From positions 558,001-622,000 of the forward strand of contig NZ_SUKA01000001.1 in NCBI RefSeq assembly GCF_005049105.1: DNA of 64,000 nucleotides, read 5' to 3'. How positions within the stretch are numbered: position 1 is the stretch's first letter; the number at the start of each line of letters is the position of its first letter. Below are positions 26,694 to 34,571 of this stretch, in pieces. This DNA is from Sphingobacterium alkalisoli. GTDB taxonomy: Bacteria > Bacteroidota > Bacteroidia > Sphingobacteriales > Sphingobacteriaceae. The notes beneath the pieces were generated by a model. The model worked only from the letters and a program-made list of their open reading frames with translations, was not told the DNA's origin and ran no database searches. A program made the position numbers and the translations under genes.

Positions 26694-27593
26694 TTAAGCC
26701 AAAAATTCAAGTACATTATCCCGTACTTCCAACAAAAGTGGATTCTTTAACGGCAATACCAGTTCGTCATCAACATGCATGTGCTTACTATCGCATTCGA
26801 TCGTTAGCTCCTTGGCTTTAAATGTTTTCCAGCTAAATGTCGCTTCCGCATCGGTTATCAGTTCTTTGATGTATTGTGCAAATTCTTCCCGCTGCGCTTC
26901 GTCGACGATCACCACGTCAAAAAGACCATCATCGGTTTCGGCACTAGGAGATAAAATCAGATTTGGTCCGATGGATTGGATATTCATTACCTCCAACAGA
27001 AGAGATTTACCTTCGTAAATGTTATTGTCGGCTTTAATCCGGTAATTGGTTGCCTTCGCAGATAAAATAATGTCATGTAAAACCTCGAGCGCGAGCTGCA
27101 GTTCATCTTTCGCTGTTTCGACATGACTAATGTCTATGCTTTCCATTTTTTTTATCAATTTTGGGAAAACACCGTACCCGGCACCTTCCAAGAAGAAATC
27201 TGTCGTATCCGCGTTTTTAATGATGCCGACATCAAACCGTTGGAGCGTCGCTTTTCCCCAATTTTCAATAAGATGTTCAGAATCGTGATCTCTGTCAATG
27301 CCTAATGTTTTGCATAGGTTGTTAGCTGTACCCATAGGTAATAACGCGATAGGTAACTTTTTGTCGAGTGCATTTCTTTTTACCAATTCTTTTACCACCC
27401 TTCGTACGGTGCCATCACCACCGGCTACCACAGCAAAATCAGCCTGATCCAATTGTTGTTTCCAAGTATCTTCTTTTTTTACAGAAAAATAGACACAGCC
27501 ATAGCCTGCGGCCTCAATAGATTTAACCAGATCCGACTTTAAATGATCTTCGTCTCCTGCTCCTGGGTTATGTAATAAAATTGCTTGTTGCAT
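26694..27593 (-). CDS. Diacylglycerol kinase family lipid kinase
   Basis: A 299-residue DAGK_cat-family protein (YegS/DgkB/LCB5 type). The N-terminal nucleotide-binding domain carries VVAGGDGTVRRV (GGDGT at 58-62) and PIALLPMGTANNLCKTLG, both hallmarks of the family. The C-terminal beta-sandwich has DDGLFDVVIV. Such enzymes phosphorylate diacylglycerol, sphingoid bases or related lipids. In Sphingobacteriaceae, which contain sphingolipids, a sphingoid substrate is possible but cannot be deduced. It is transcribed towards SOD and divergently from surE. Confidence 0.9.
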   Translation of the reverse strand: MQQAILLHNPGAGDEDHLKSDLVKSIEAAGYGCVYFSVKKEDTWKQQLDQADFAVVAGGDGTVRRVVKELVKRNALDKKLPIALLPMGTANNLCKTLGIDRDHDSEHLIENWGKATLQRFDVGIIKNADTTDFFLEGAGYGVFPKLIKKMESIDISHVETAKDELQLALEVLHDIILSAKATNYRIKADNNIYEGKSLLLEVMNIQSIGPNLILSPSAETDDGLFDVVIVDEAQREEFAQYIKELITDAEATFSWKTFKAKELTIECDSKHMHVDDELVLPLKNPLLLEVRDNVLEFLA

Positions 27594-27669
27594 GAATAGA
27601 ATTTATACATAAACAATTACTTCGGGTCATTTGTTGTTAGGTATATAAAATATTTATCTGCTAGAAACT

Positions 27670-28398
27670 ATGAGGATCTTAATTACAAACGACGATGGTA
27701 TTTATAGCCCAGGGATTGCATCCCTTGCAAAAGTGGCTAAAAAATTCGGGGAAGTACGGGTAGTAGCACCGGATGTGGAGCAATCTTCCATGGGGCATGC
27801 CGTCACACACTCACGCCCTTTAAGCTATAAAAAATCACCGATAGAATTTAAAGATATCGAAGCGTATCGAGTAAATGGCACGCCGGCCGATTGTGTAGCC
27901 ATGGGCATGCATCTGTGGAGCAATGTAGATGTAGTGCTTTCCGGAATAAATATGGGTCCGAATCTTGGAAATTCCATGTGGCACTCCGGCACATTGGCTG
28001 CCGCTAAGCAGGCCGTACTTTTTGGAATCAAAGGTATTGCGTTGAGTACGCCTGTGGGTAAAACCGAGCCTGACTTCGAGTCGTTAGAATCCTACGTGGA
28101 ACGAACGCTTGAGTTGTTACTGCAAGACAATGAACTAGCTTTATACAATGTTAACTTCCCTGCCAATCCTACGGATATTGTATGGACAAGGCAATCCGTC
28201 AGGTTGTATGATGGTACGATTATCCCCGGTACCGATCCGATGGGTCGAAAGCATTATTGGTTTACCGTTTCACCATTAGAGCCGGCAGATGAAGGTACCG
28301 ACCGTTGGGCTGTCGAAAATGATATGGTTTCTATTACCCCGTTGCGTCTTGACCTAACGCATGAAATCACCTTGAAGGAGAAACTGACAGAAAAATAG
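27670..28398 (+). CDS. surE: 5'/3'-nucleotidase SurE
   Basis: Survival protein SurE, a metal-dependent nucleoside-monophosphate phosphatase. The 242-residue product begins MRILITNDDGIYSPG, with the metal-binding Asp8-Asp9 pair; further family motifs are VVAPDVEQSSMGHAVT, the NGTPADCV loop, and VVLSGINMGPNLG with its Asn ligand. Length is normal. It is divergent from the lipid kinase and ends in a hairpin. It marks the last housekeeping gene before the accessory half of the window. Confidence 0.96.
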   Translation: MRILITNDDGIYSPGIASLAKVAKKFGEVRVVAPDVEQSSMGHAVTHSRPLSYKKSPIEFKDIEAYRVNGTPADCVAMGMHLWSNVDVVLSGINMGPNLGNSMWHSGTLAAAKQAVLFGIKGIALSTPVGKTEPDFESLESYVERTLELLLQDNELALYNVNFPANPTDIVWTRQSVRLYDGTIIPGTDPMGRKHYWFTVSPLEPADEGTDRWAVENDMVSITPLRLDLTHEITLKEKLTEK

Positions 28399-28417
28399 CC
28401 TGTCAGTAACCTTTCGA

Positions 28418-28480
28418 ATGATGAAATAATTCATCTCTTATCTTCACTTAAAGCCTTGCGCTTTGTTTCATCATCTTTTT
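28418..28480 (+). terminator. Terminator after surE
   Basis: Arms ATGATGAAA (28418-28426) and TTTCATCAT (28466-28474) enclose a smaller hairpin. A T-run at 28476-28480 follows. Confidence 0.55.
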
Positions 28481-28488
28481 ATTCTGTA

Positions 28489-28656
28489 GCATAAAGGTGC
28501 TAATAAGTGCAATTCCGCATATGGATTGTTCGATTATTCATATTTATAATATGATTTATGCGTGTTTGTAACAAAAGTAACAAAATAATGCATTGTTGTG
28601 AATTAATTGTTATACTTGCTTAACCAAATGTAAATCCTTGCCATTTAGTGGGATAA
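28489..28656 (+). promoter_or_regulatory. Conserved promoter region A (racemase operon)
   Basis: This stretch shares ordered blocks with 37036-37203: GCATAAAGGTGCTAATA (28489), GATTTATG, a -7-like TATACTTG (28611), CCAAATGTAAATC (28624) and GGGATAA (28650). Spacing of the main blocks agrees within 1-2 bp. At its left end is a dyad, TAGCAT-N14-GTGCAA. It is probably the control region of the operon starting at 28729. Confidence 0.65.
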
Positions 28657-28728
28657 CTATGATTACAGAATAACGATGTAACCTTAGCTGAATGAATGAT
28701 TTTTTGCAATTAGCCAAAATTTAATACT

Positions 28729-30219
28729 ATGAAATATGTGATTTTACTCTTTCTTTGGTGTTTTAGTAGTCAACTCTCAGCTCAGCAGCTTATGCCCATT
28801 GAACACGCTGTCTTAGTCGATACGTCAAGTTTCTACTATATTGATTTCGACCGATACCCCTCTGATGACGCACAACTGCCGATCGGTGTGTTTGATTCTG
28901 GAACCGGTGGACTGACTGTGTTAGATGCTATTGTACGATTTGATGCTTATGGTAATGGTGATCAGACAAAGGGGGGCGATGGCCAGGTCGATTTTGGAAA
29001 GGAGCGATTTATTTATTTAGCCGACCAAGCCAATATGCCTTACGGAAATTACCACAGCGAGCATAAAACCGATTTGCTGACCGAGCACATCTTAAAGGAT
29101 GTACAGTTTTTACTGTCGGATCGGTATTATCCTGATGCAAAAGCTAAGTCCTCTTTGGGTAAGAAACAACAAATCAAAGCGCTGGTCATCGCCTGTAATA
29201 CGGCTACCGCCTACGGAAAAGAGAGCATCGAAGCCTTTCTACAGAAAGCAGGAATAAATATACCGGTTATTGGGGTCATCGATGCAGGAGCCAGAGGAGC
29301 CTTGGATGTATTCGGTCCAACGGAGGATGGTTCTATTGGTGTCTTTGCTACCGTAGGTACCATCGCTTCTAATGGATACGAGCGCACGATTCTGCGCATT
29401 AAGAATGAGCGGGGCTACTCCGGCGATATTCAGGTCTATAACCAAGGCGGGCATGGCGTGGCCGAAGCCGTCGATGAAGAACCCGATTTTATCAACCACC
29501 AATCCGCATCACCCCGCTCAAATTACCGTGGGCCGGGATTGACGCATCCCGATTATGCGATTGACAAAGCGTTGATGGATGTTTATGCGTTCGATTTTCG
29601 TGATGGCGATATGTTGTGTGATAAAGAATCAACCATGGATTGCAATATTCTGCAGTTGAATTCTACCGAAAACTACATACGTTACCATTTAGTATCCCTG
29701 ATGGAACAATTGCGAAACCATGCTGGCGCAAGACCGCTAAAGGCCTTGTTGCTGGGATGTACACACTACCCTTATCTTACCGACGAAATCCAGAAAGTTC
29801 TTGCGGAGCTTTACAATTATCAGCGAGACGGTAAATACATTTATCGGCCCTTTATGGACGAGAATGTCGTTCTGATTGATCCCGCCGAAAACGTATCCCA
29901 TGAGCTTCATGCCTATTTGCAAGATAAGCGTTTATTCAACCCGTCGGGCAACTTAAAGGGAAGTAAATTTTTTATCAGTGTGCCTAACCCTGATAATCCG
30001 GCTGTAAAAATGGATAGTCTGGGACGTTTTACGTACGATTATAAATATGGACGGAATGTCGGCGACATCCAGGAATATGTGAAAGTAGTACCATTCGATC
30101 ATGCTAATATCCCTAACGAAGTTGTACATCGTATGGAATCTGCTATTCCTGAAACATTTAAACTAATTAATGCTTTGCACCGACCTCAAGAATCCATCAA
30201 TGCGGAAACCATTAAATAA
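28729..30219 (+). CDS. Exported Asp/Glu racemase (MurI-like) homologue
   Basis: A 496-residue secreted relative of glutamate racemase. After a signal peptide (ILLFLWCFSSQLSAQQ, cleavage near residue 19) come the family motifs: GVFDSGTGGLTVL (53-65, with the Asp-Ser pair), ACNTAT (Cys156) and LLGCTHYPYL (Cys344). Both catalytic cysteines of this cofactor-free racemase family are present. It is almost twice MurI length; most of the excess is in residues ~230-330 and the C-terminal ~100. MurI itself is cytoplasmic, so this is not the ordinary cell-wall enzyme. It leads a four-gene operon of exported hydrolases. A racemase or D-amino-acid-related role in the periplasm is inferred. Confidence 0.8.
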   Translation: MKYVILLFLWCFSSQLSAQQLMPIEHAVLVDTSSFYYIDFDRYPSDDAQLPIGVFDSGTGGLTVLDAIVRFDAYGNGDQTKGGDGQVDFGKERFIYLADQANMPYGNYHSEHKTDLLTEHILKDVQFLLSDRYYPDAKAKSSLGKKQQIKALVIACNTATAYGKESIEAFLQKAGINIPVIGVIDAGARGALDVFGPTEDGSIGVFATVGTIASNGYERTILRIKNERGYSGDIQVYNQGGHGVAEAVDEEPDFINHQSASPRSNYRGPGLTHPDYAIDKALMDVYAFDFRDGDMLCDKESTMDCNILQLNSTENYIRYHLVSLMEQLRNHAGARPLKALLLGCTHYPYLTDEIQKVLAELYNYQRDGKYIYRPFMDENVVLIDPAENVSHELHAYLQDKRLFNPSGNLKGSKFFISVPNPDNPAVKMDSLGRFTYDYKYGRNVGDIQEYVKVVPFDHANIPNEVVHRMESAIPETFKLINALHRPQESINAETIK

Positions 30220-30236
30220 TATAAAAAAATACCGAT

Positions 30237-32465
30237 ATGAAGTATAGGCTCGTAATAGGGATATCTATGTTGTGGTTATTTCTCAGCATTCCATCTATTG
30301 TTTCTGCTCAATCGTTGTCGGACCAGGTTATCATCCGGCGTACCGCATATGGTGTGCCACACATTTATGCGGATAACCTGCGAGCAGCGGGTTATGCAAT
30401 GGGCTACCTTCAATTAGAAGATTACGGAACACGGGTGGTTAGTGATTTAGTGCAAGCACGGGGCGAGTGGGGGCGCTACCATACCGTTCGCAATCCTGAA
30501 GCGCAGATTGACGAGGATGCGGCCGCACTGCAGAGACATGTACGCGCTTCCGAAACGTATCCGTTGTTACACGTCGATACACGCGATATGTTGCAAGGGT
30601 TTGCCGAAGGCGTAAACCGATACATAGAGTTGCATCCCGAGGAATTCCCCAGCTGGATCCAACCCAATTTCTCGGGAACTGATGTACACGCCAAGGGGGT
30701 AGGGGGGCACAGTAACGCATCTGTCAAGCGTTTTATCGAACAGCAGAAACAGCGGCATAAGCTGGAAAGCGAAGCAAATTACGCAGTTTGGGCCCGGTTG
30801 CCGTTAGGAGATGAAAAAAGTCATCCCGATGATGGCTCCAACGCCTGGGCACTGGCACCAAGCCGGACCACCTCAGGAAAGGCTATTTTACTTCGTAATC
30901 CACATTTATCTTGGGGTGCCGGCTATTACGAAGCACATATGATTGTACCAGGGAAGCTCAATTTTTACGGTGATTTTCGCATCGGTAGTCCCATCGGTAT
31001 TATCGGTGGATTCAACGAATACTTAGGGTGGTCGACGACCAACAATTATCCAGATATTGATGAAATTTACGCATTGGAAATCGTTCCTGGCTGTCCAGAT
31101 CATTTCCTGCTAGACGGTATAGCACATCCCCTTGAAAAGAAGGAAGTAACTGTTGCGTACAAGGAGGGAGATGCTGTCGGGAAGGCGAAGCGGGAATTTG
31201 TTTCTACCCCTTTTGGTCCTGTCATCCATCGTGACGAACGCCATATCTATATCATCCGAGCTGCCGGAGATGGTGAATACCGAACCAGCGAGCAGTTTTT
31301 ACGGATGATGATGGCCCGTAATCTCGACGAGTGGAAGGAAGCGATGCGATTACACGCCAAGACAACTTCTAACTTTACCTACGCAGATGCTAAGGGTAAT
31401 ATTTTTTATGTATGGAATGCCATGGTACCACATTTACCTCATTCGTCAGGTGGAGATACCGTAGCCGTTTTGGCAACACGTACCGATCAGATCTGGAAAA
31501 CAATAGTCCCGTGGGATGAGCTACCCCAATTGACCAACCCTGAAGGCGGATATCTTCGTAACGAAAATGACCCCTTCCACTATACCAATCTGAATGCCAT
31601 ATTTGATCCGGCGGACTTTCCGGTTAATTTCCCTGAACCGAAGCTGCGTTTACGGAGTCAGCATTCGCTTGAATTAATTGCCAACGAGCGTAAGTTTTCT
31701 TTGGAAGATGTTATCCGGCAGAAACATAGCAAGCGTATGTTGCTTGCTGATCGGGTAAAGGACGATTTGGTCGCTGCAGTAAAGCGAGTCGGAGCCACAG
31801 GGGAAGTAGCTAAAGCAATAGACCTTTTGGATGGATGGGATAATACATCAGCAGCGGATAGCCGTGGAGGTCTGTTGTTCGAGATTTGGTGGCACCGTTA
31901 TTTAAGGCTTTCAAACGGTGGAAACACGGTGCCCTCAACACCCGTCTCAGCCGGATATTCTGCCGAAGCAGATTCGTTGTTTGCCGAACCATGGTCTCCA
32001 GAGCGTCCTACCACTACACCCAATGGACTGGCTAGTCCATCCCGTGCTGTTGATGCATTCGAATGGGCGGTAGAAAACTGTAAAAAGGAATTTGGATCGT
32101 GGGACGTTCGTTGGGGGGATGTTCATCGGGCGCGTATGGGATCCAAGGAATATCCTGTAGGTGGCGGTTCCGGCGATATGGGTAATTTCAGGGTATTGAA
32201 CTTTGAAACACATCAAGAGCACAAACAGAAACGTCAAGTGAGCGGAGGTGACTGCTGGATACTAGCCATTGAGTTCGGTGATACGCCCCGTGCATATTCG
32301 GTGTTGGCTTACGGACAAAGTAACCAAACGGATTCCCCTCATTATAACGATCAGCTGGAGTTGTTCGCTAATGACAAATTGAAGCCGGTGGCGTTTACGG
32401 AGGAAGCCGTCAAGCAACAGCTTCTTAAAGAATACCGCCCGGGTAAGGCAGAATCTATTAATTAA
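30237..32465 (+). CDS. Penicillin acylase family Ntn hydrolase, exported
   Basis: A 742-residue N-terminal-nucleophile amidase precursor with a signal peptide (WLFLSIPSIVSAQ, cleavage near residue 25). The alpha-chain start VIIRRTAYGVPHIYADN is typical. The self-cleavage site is DDGSNAWAL, giving Ser201 as the new N-terminal nucleophile of the beta chain. RNPHLSWG and STTNNYPD are also family-like. Relatives remove acyl groups from penicillin, acyl-homoserine lactones or lipopeptides; the acyl chain here is not predictable. It starts 17 bp after the racemase-like gene. Confidence 0.9.
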   Translation: MKYRLVIGISMLWLFLSIPSIVSAQSLSDQVIIRRTAYGVPHIYADNLRAAGYAMGYLQLEDYGTRVVSDLVQARGEWGRYHTVRNPEAQIDEDAAALQRHVRASETYPLLHVDTRDMLQGFAEGVNRYIELHPEEFPSWIQPNFSGTDVHAKGVGGHSNASVKRFIEQQKQRHKLESEANYAVWARLPLGDEKSHPDDGSNAWALAPSRTTSGKAILLRNPHLSWGAGYYEAHMIVPGKLNFYGDFRIGSPIGIIGGFNEYLGWSTTNNYPDIDEIYALEIVPGCPDHFLLDGIAHPLEKKEVTVAYKEGDAVGKAKREFVSTPFGPVIHRDERHIYIIRAAGDGEYRTSEQFLRMMMARNLDEWKEAMRLHAKTTSNFTYADAKGNIFYVWNAMVPHLPHSSGGDTVAVLATRTDQIWKTIVPWDELPQLTNPEGGYLRNENDPFHYTNLNAIFDPADFPVNFPEPKLRLRSQHSLELIANERKFSLEDVIRQKHSKRMLLADRVKDDLVAAVKRVGATGEVAKAIDLLDGWDNTSAADSRGGLLFEIWWHRYLRLSNGGNTVPSTPVSAGYSAEADSLFAEPWSPERPTTTPNGLASPSRAVDAFEWAVENCKKEFGSWDVRWGDVHRARMGSKEYPVGGGSGDMGNFRVLNFETHQEHKQKRQVSGGDCWILAIEFGDTPRAYSVLAYGQSNQTDSPHYNDQLELFANDKLKPVAFTEEAVKQQLLKEYRPGKAESIN

Positions 32466-32476
32466 CAACATAACTT

Positions 32477-34558
32477 ATGAAATATTTGATTTTACTCCTT
32501 CTTTGGATTTGCACAAGTATCACCCTCTGGGCTCAGGAGCTCACCATGGAGCAATTTACCTCCTATCCATTCCCTTCCGAGTTAGTCTCTGCGGCTACAG
32601 GCAACCGCATAGCCGTGGCTATTAACGAACAGGGACGCCGCAACATTTATGTGGCCGAAGGACCCCAATTCGAACTCCGTAAACTAACTGCTTATGATGA
32701 GGATCTAGGCGATGAAATCACGAGTCTACAGCTTTCCCCAGATGGGCAGTGGGTGGTCTTTGTTAAAGGAGGCGACCACGGCGGCTCCAATTCGAGTACG
32801 CCGCGTAATCCCGCCTCCCTACCGGTTGCTACGAAAGTTCAGATATGGAGCATGCCCTTCGAGGGCGGTGAACCTAGGCTGCTCGTAGATGCAGATAATC
32901 CCCGAATTTTACCCGATGGCAAGCGGATATCGTTTCCGCGGCAAGGGCAAGTGTGGGTATGTCCGATCGACGGATCGGGCAAAGCCGAACAGTTGTTCTA
33001 CGCACGCGGATCCATTGGTTCTTTAGATTGGTCTCCAGATGGAAAGAGCTTGGCGTTTATCTCCTCGCGTGGTGGACATTCGTTACTTGGTGTGTATCGT
33101 GATAAGAAAACACCTATTCAGTGGATATCCCCCACTTTTGCCCGTTATGGATCGCCAAAATGGTCGCCAGATGGAAAGGAAATCGTTTTTATTAGAAGAG
33201 AGGCAGGTGGTGGAGCGCCCGATTCGATCTTGGCTCCAACGATCAGTCCCTGGTCCATTTGGAAGGCAGATGTGGCAGATGGGCATATCAAGCAGCTGTG
33301 GAGTTCTCCGAAAACGCCGGAAGGTTCTGCGTCAGGTGGCAACCTGTATTGGTCAACCAAAGGACGGATCACTTTTCTGTCATACCATGATGGCTGGCAA
33401 CATCTGTATTCGATCCCGGAAGGAGGTGGTGAAGCCCTGCTACTAACACCCGGTAACTTCATGGTAGAACATGTTAAGCCTTCACCCGATGGGAGCTGGC
33501 TTTTGGCCAGCGCCAATACAGGGCCGGATGCAGACGATATCGATCGTAGACACCTCATTCGTACAGCAGTAGATAGAGCCGATATGCAGGTCGTCACCCC
33601 AGGAACTGGTATAGAAACATATCCCACCATTACGGGAGACGGGAAGCACCTGATATTCCTTAGCGCGACGGCCACCCGCCCATCCGTGCCTGCAGTACTT
33701 CCCTGGCCTAATTCCAAAGAAGATATACGACTGCTCGGCGAACACTTGATCCCAGCCTCTTTGGCAAGCGCCCCTTTGGTGACCCCAAAACGTGTCGAGT
33801 TTAAAGCCGCGGATGGTGTGACGGTTTATGCGCAACTGTTCGAGCCAAAAGAAGGGAGAAGCAAGAAGCCCGCGATTGTGTTTATCCATGGCGGTCCTCA
33901 ACGGCAGATGCTGCTAGGTTGGCATTATGGCGATTACTATTCCAATACCTATGCATTGAACCAATATTTAGCCAGTCGAGGCTTTATCGTCCTTTCGGTA
34001 AACTACCGCTTAGGGATAGGCTATGGGTTTGATTTTCATAGGCCCCCATTTGCGGGAAGATACGGAGCTTCCGAATATCAGGATGTCAAAGCAGCTGGCG
34101 AGTGGTTAGCGGCCTTGCCTCAAGTTGACCATAAGCGGATAGGCGTGTATGGCGGTTCTTACGGTGGGTTCCTTACGGCGCTAGCTTTGGGTAAAGATTC
34201 GGATCTGTTTGCAGCGGGTGTAGATATCCATGGTGTGCATAATTACATCGGTCGTACCTCCTCATCCAGTGCAGAACCTGCTCCCGATGTGGCAAAAGCG
34301 ATTGAACTAGCCATAACATCTTCACCAGTATCCTACGTCGATAGTTGGAGGTCTCCCGTGTTATTCATCCATGGCGATGATGATGCCAATGTCGATTTCG
34401 GGCAAACAACAGATCTCATCAGACGGTTCGAGCAAAAAGGAAAACCCTTTGAAGCCATTGTTGTACCCGATGATACACACCATTGGATGTTGTACAAAAA
34501 TCAGGTGTTAGTGGATCAAGCGATAGCCGATTTTCTTCAAAAACATTTAAAACCCTAA
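32477..34558 (+). CDS. S9 family serine peptidase (prolyl-oligopeptidase type), exported
   Basis: A 693-residue protein with a signal peptide (ILLLLWICTSITLWAQ, cleavage near residue 19), a WD40/TolB-like beta-propeller (residues ~30-420, repeats such as LQLSPDGQWVVF and DWSPDGKSLAF) and a C-terminal alpha/beta hydrolase. The triad is visible: Ser561 (YGGSYGGF), Asp636 (HGDDDANVD) and His668 (DDTHHW). S9 enzymes cut short peptides, often after Pro or Ala, or act as acyl-peptide hydrolases. It starts 11 bp after the acylase gene. Its first 30 nt match those of the racemase-like gene at 28 positions. Confidence 0.92.
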   Translation: MKYLILLLLWICTSITLWAQELTMEQFTSYPFPSELVSAATGNRIAVAINEQGRRNIYVAEGPQFELRKLTAYDEDLGDEITSLQLSPDGQWVVFVKGGDHGGSNSSTPRNPASLPVATKVQIWSMPFEGGEPRLLVDADNPRILPDGKRISFPRQGQVWVCPIDGSGKAEQLFYARGSIGSLDWSPDGKSLAFISSRGGHSLLGVYRDKKTPIQWISPTFARYGSPKWSPDGKEIVFIRREAGGGAPDSILAPTISPWSIWKADVADGHIKQLWSSPKTPEGSASGGNLYWSTKGRITFLSYHDGWQHLYSIPEGGGEALLLTPGNFMVEHVKPSPDGSWLLASANTGPDADDIDRRHLIRTAVDRADMQVVTPGTGIETYPTITGDGKHLIFLSATATRPSVPAVLPWPNSKEDIRLLGEHLIPASLASAPLVTPKRVEFKAADGVTVYAQLFEPKEGRSKKPAIVFIHGGPQRQMLLGWHYGDYYSNTYALNQYLASRGFIVLSVNYRLGIGYGFDFHRPPFAGRYGASEYQDVKAAGEWLAALPQVDHKRIGVYGGSYGGFLTALALGKDSDLFAAGVDIHGVHNYIGRTSSSSAEPAPDVAKAIELAITSSPVSYVDSWRSPVLFIHGDDDANVDFGQTTDLIRRFEQKGKPFEAIVVPDDTHHWMLYKNQVLVDQAIADFLQKHLKP

Positions 34559-34571
34559 TAGATACTAAATT

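Noticed and set aside
33145..33717. A 190-codon minus-strand frame
   Set aside because: It is antisense to the S9 peptidase propeller, whose repeats are clear. It has no family features.
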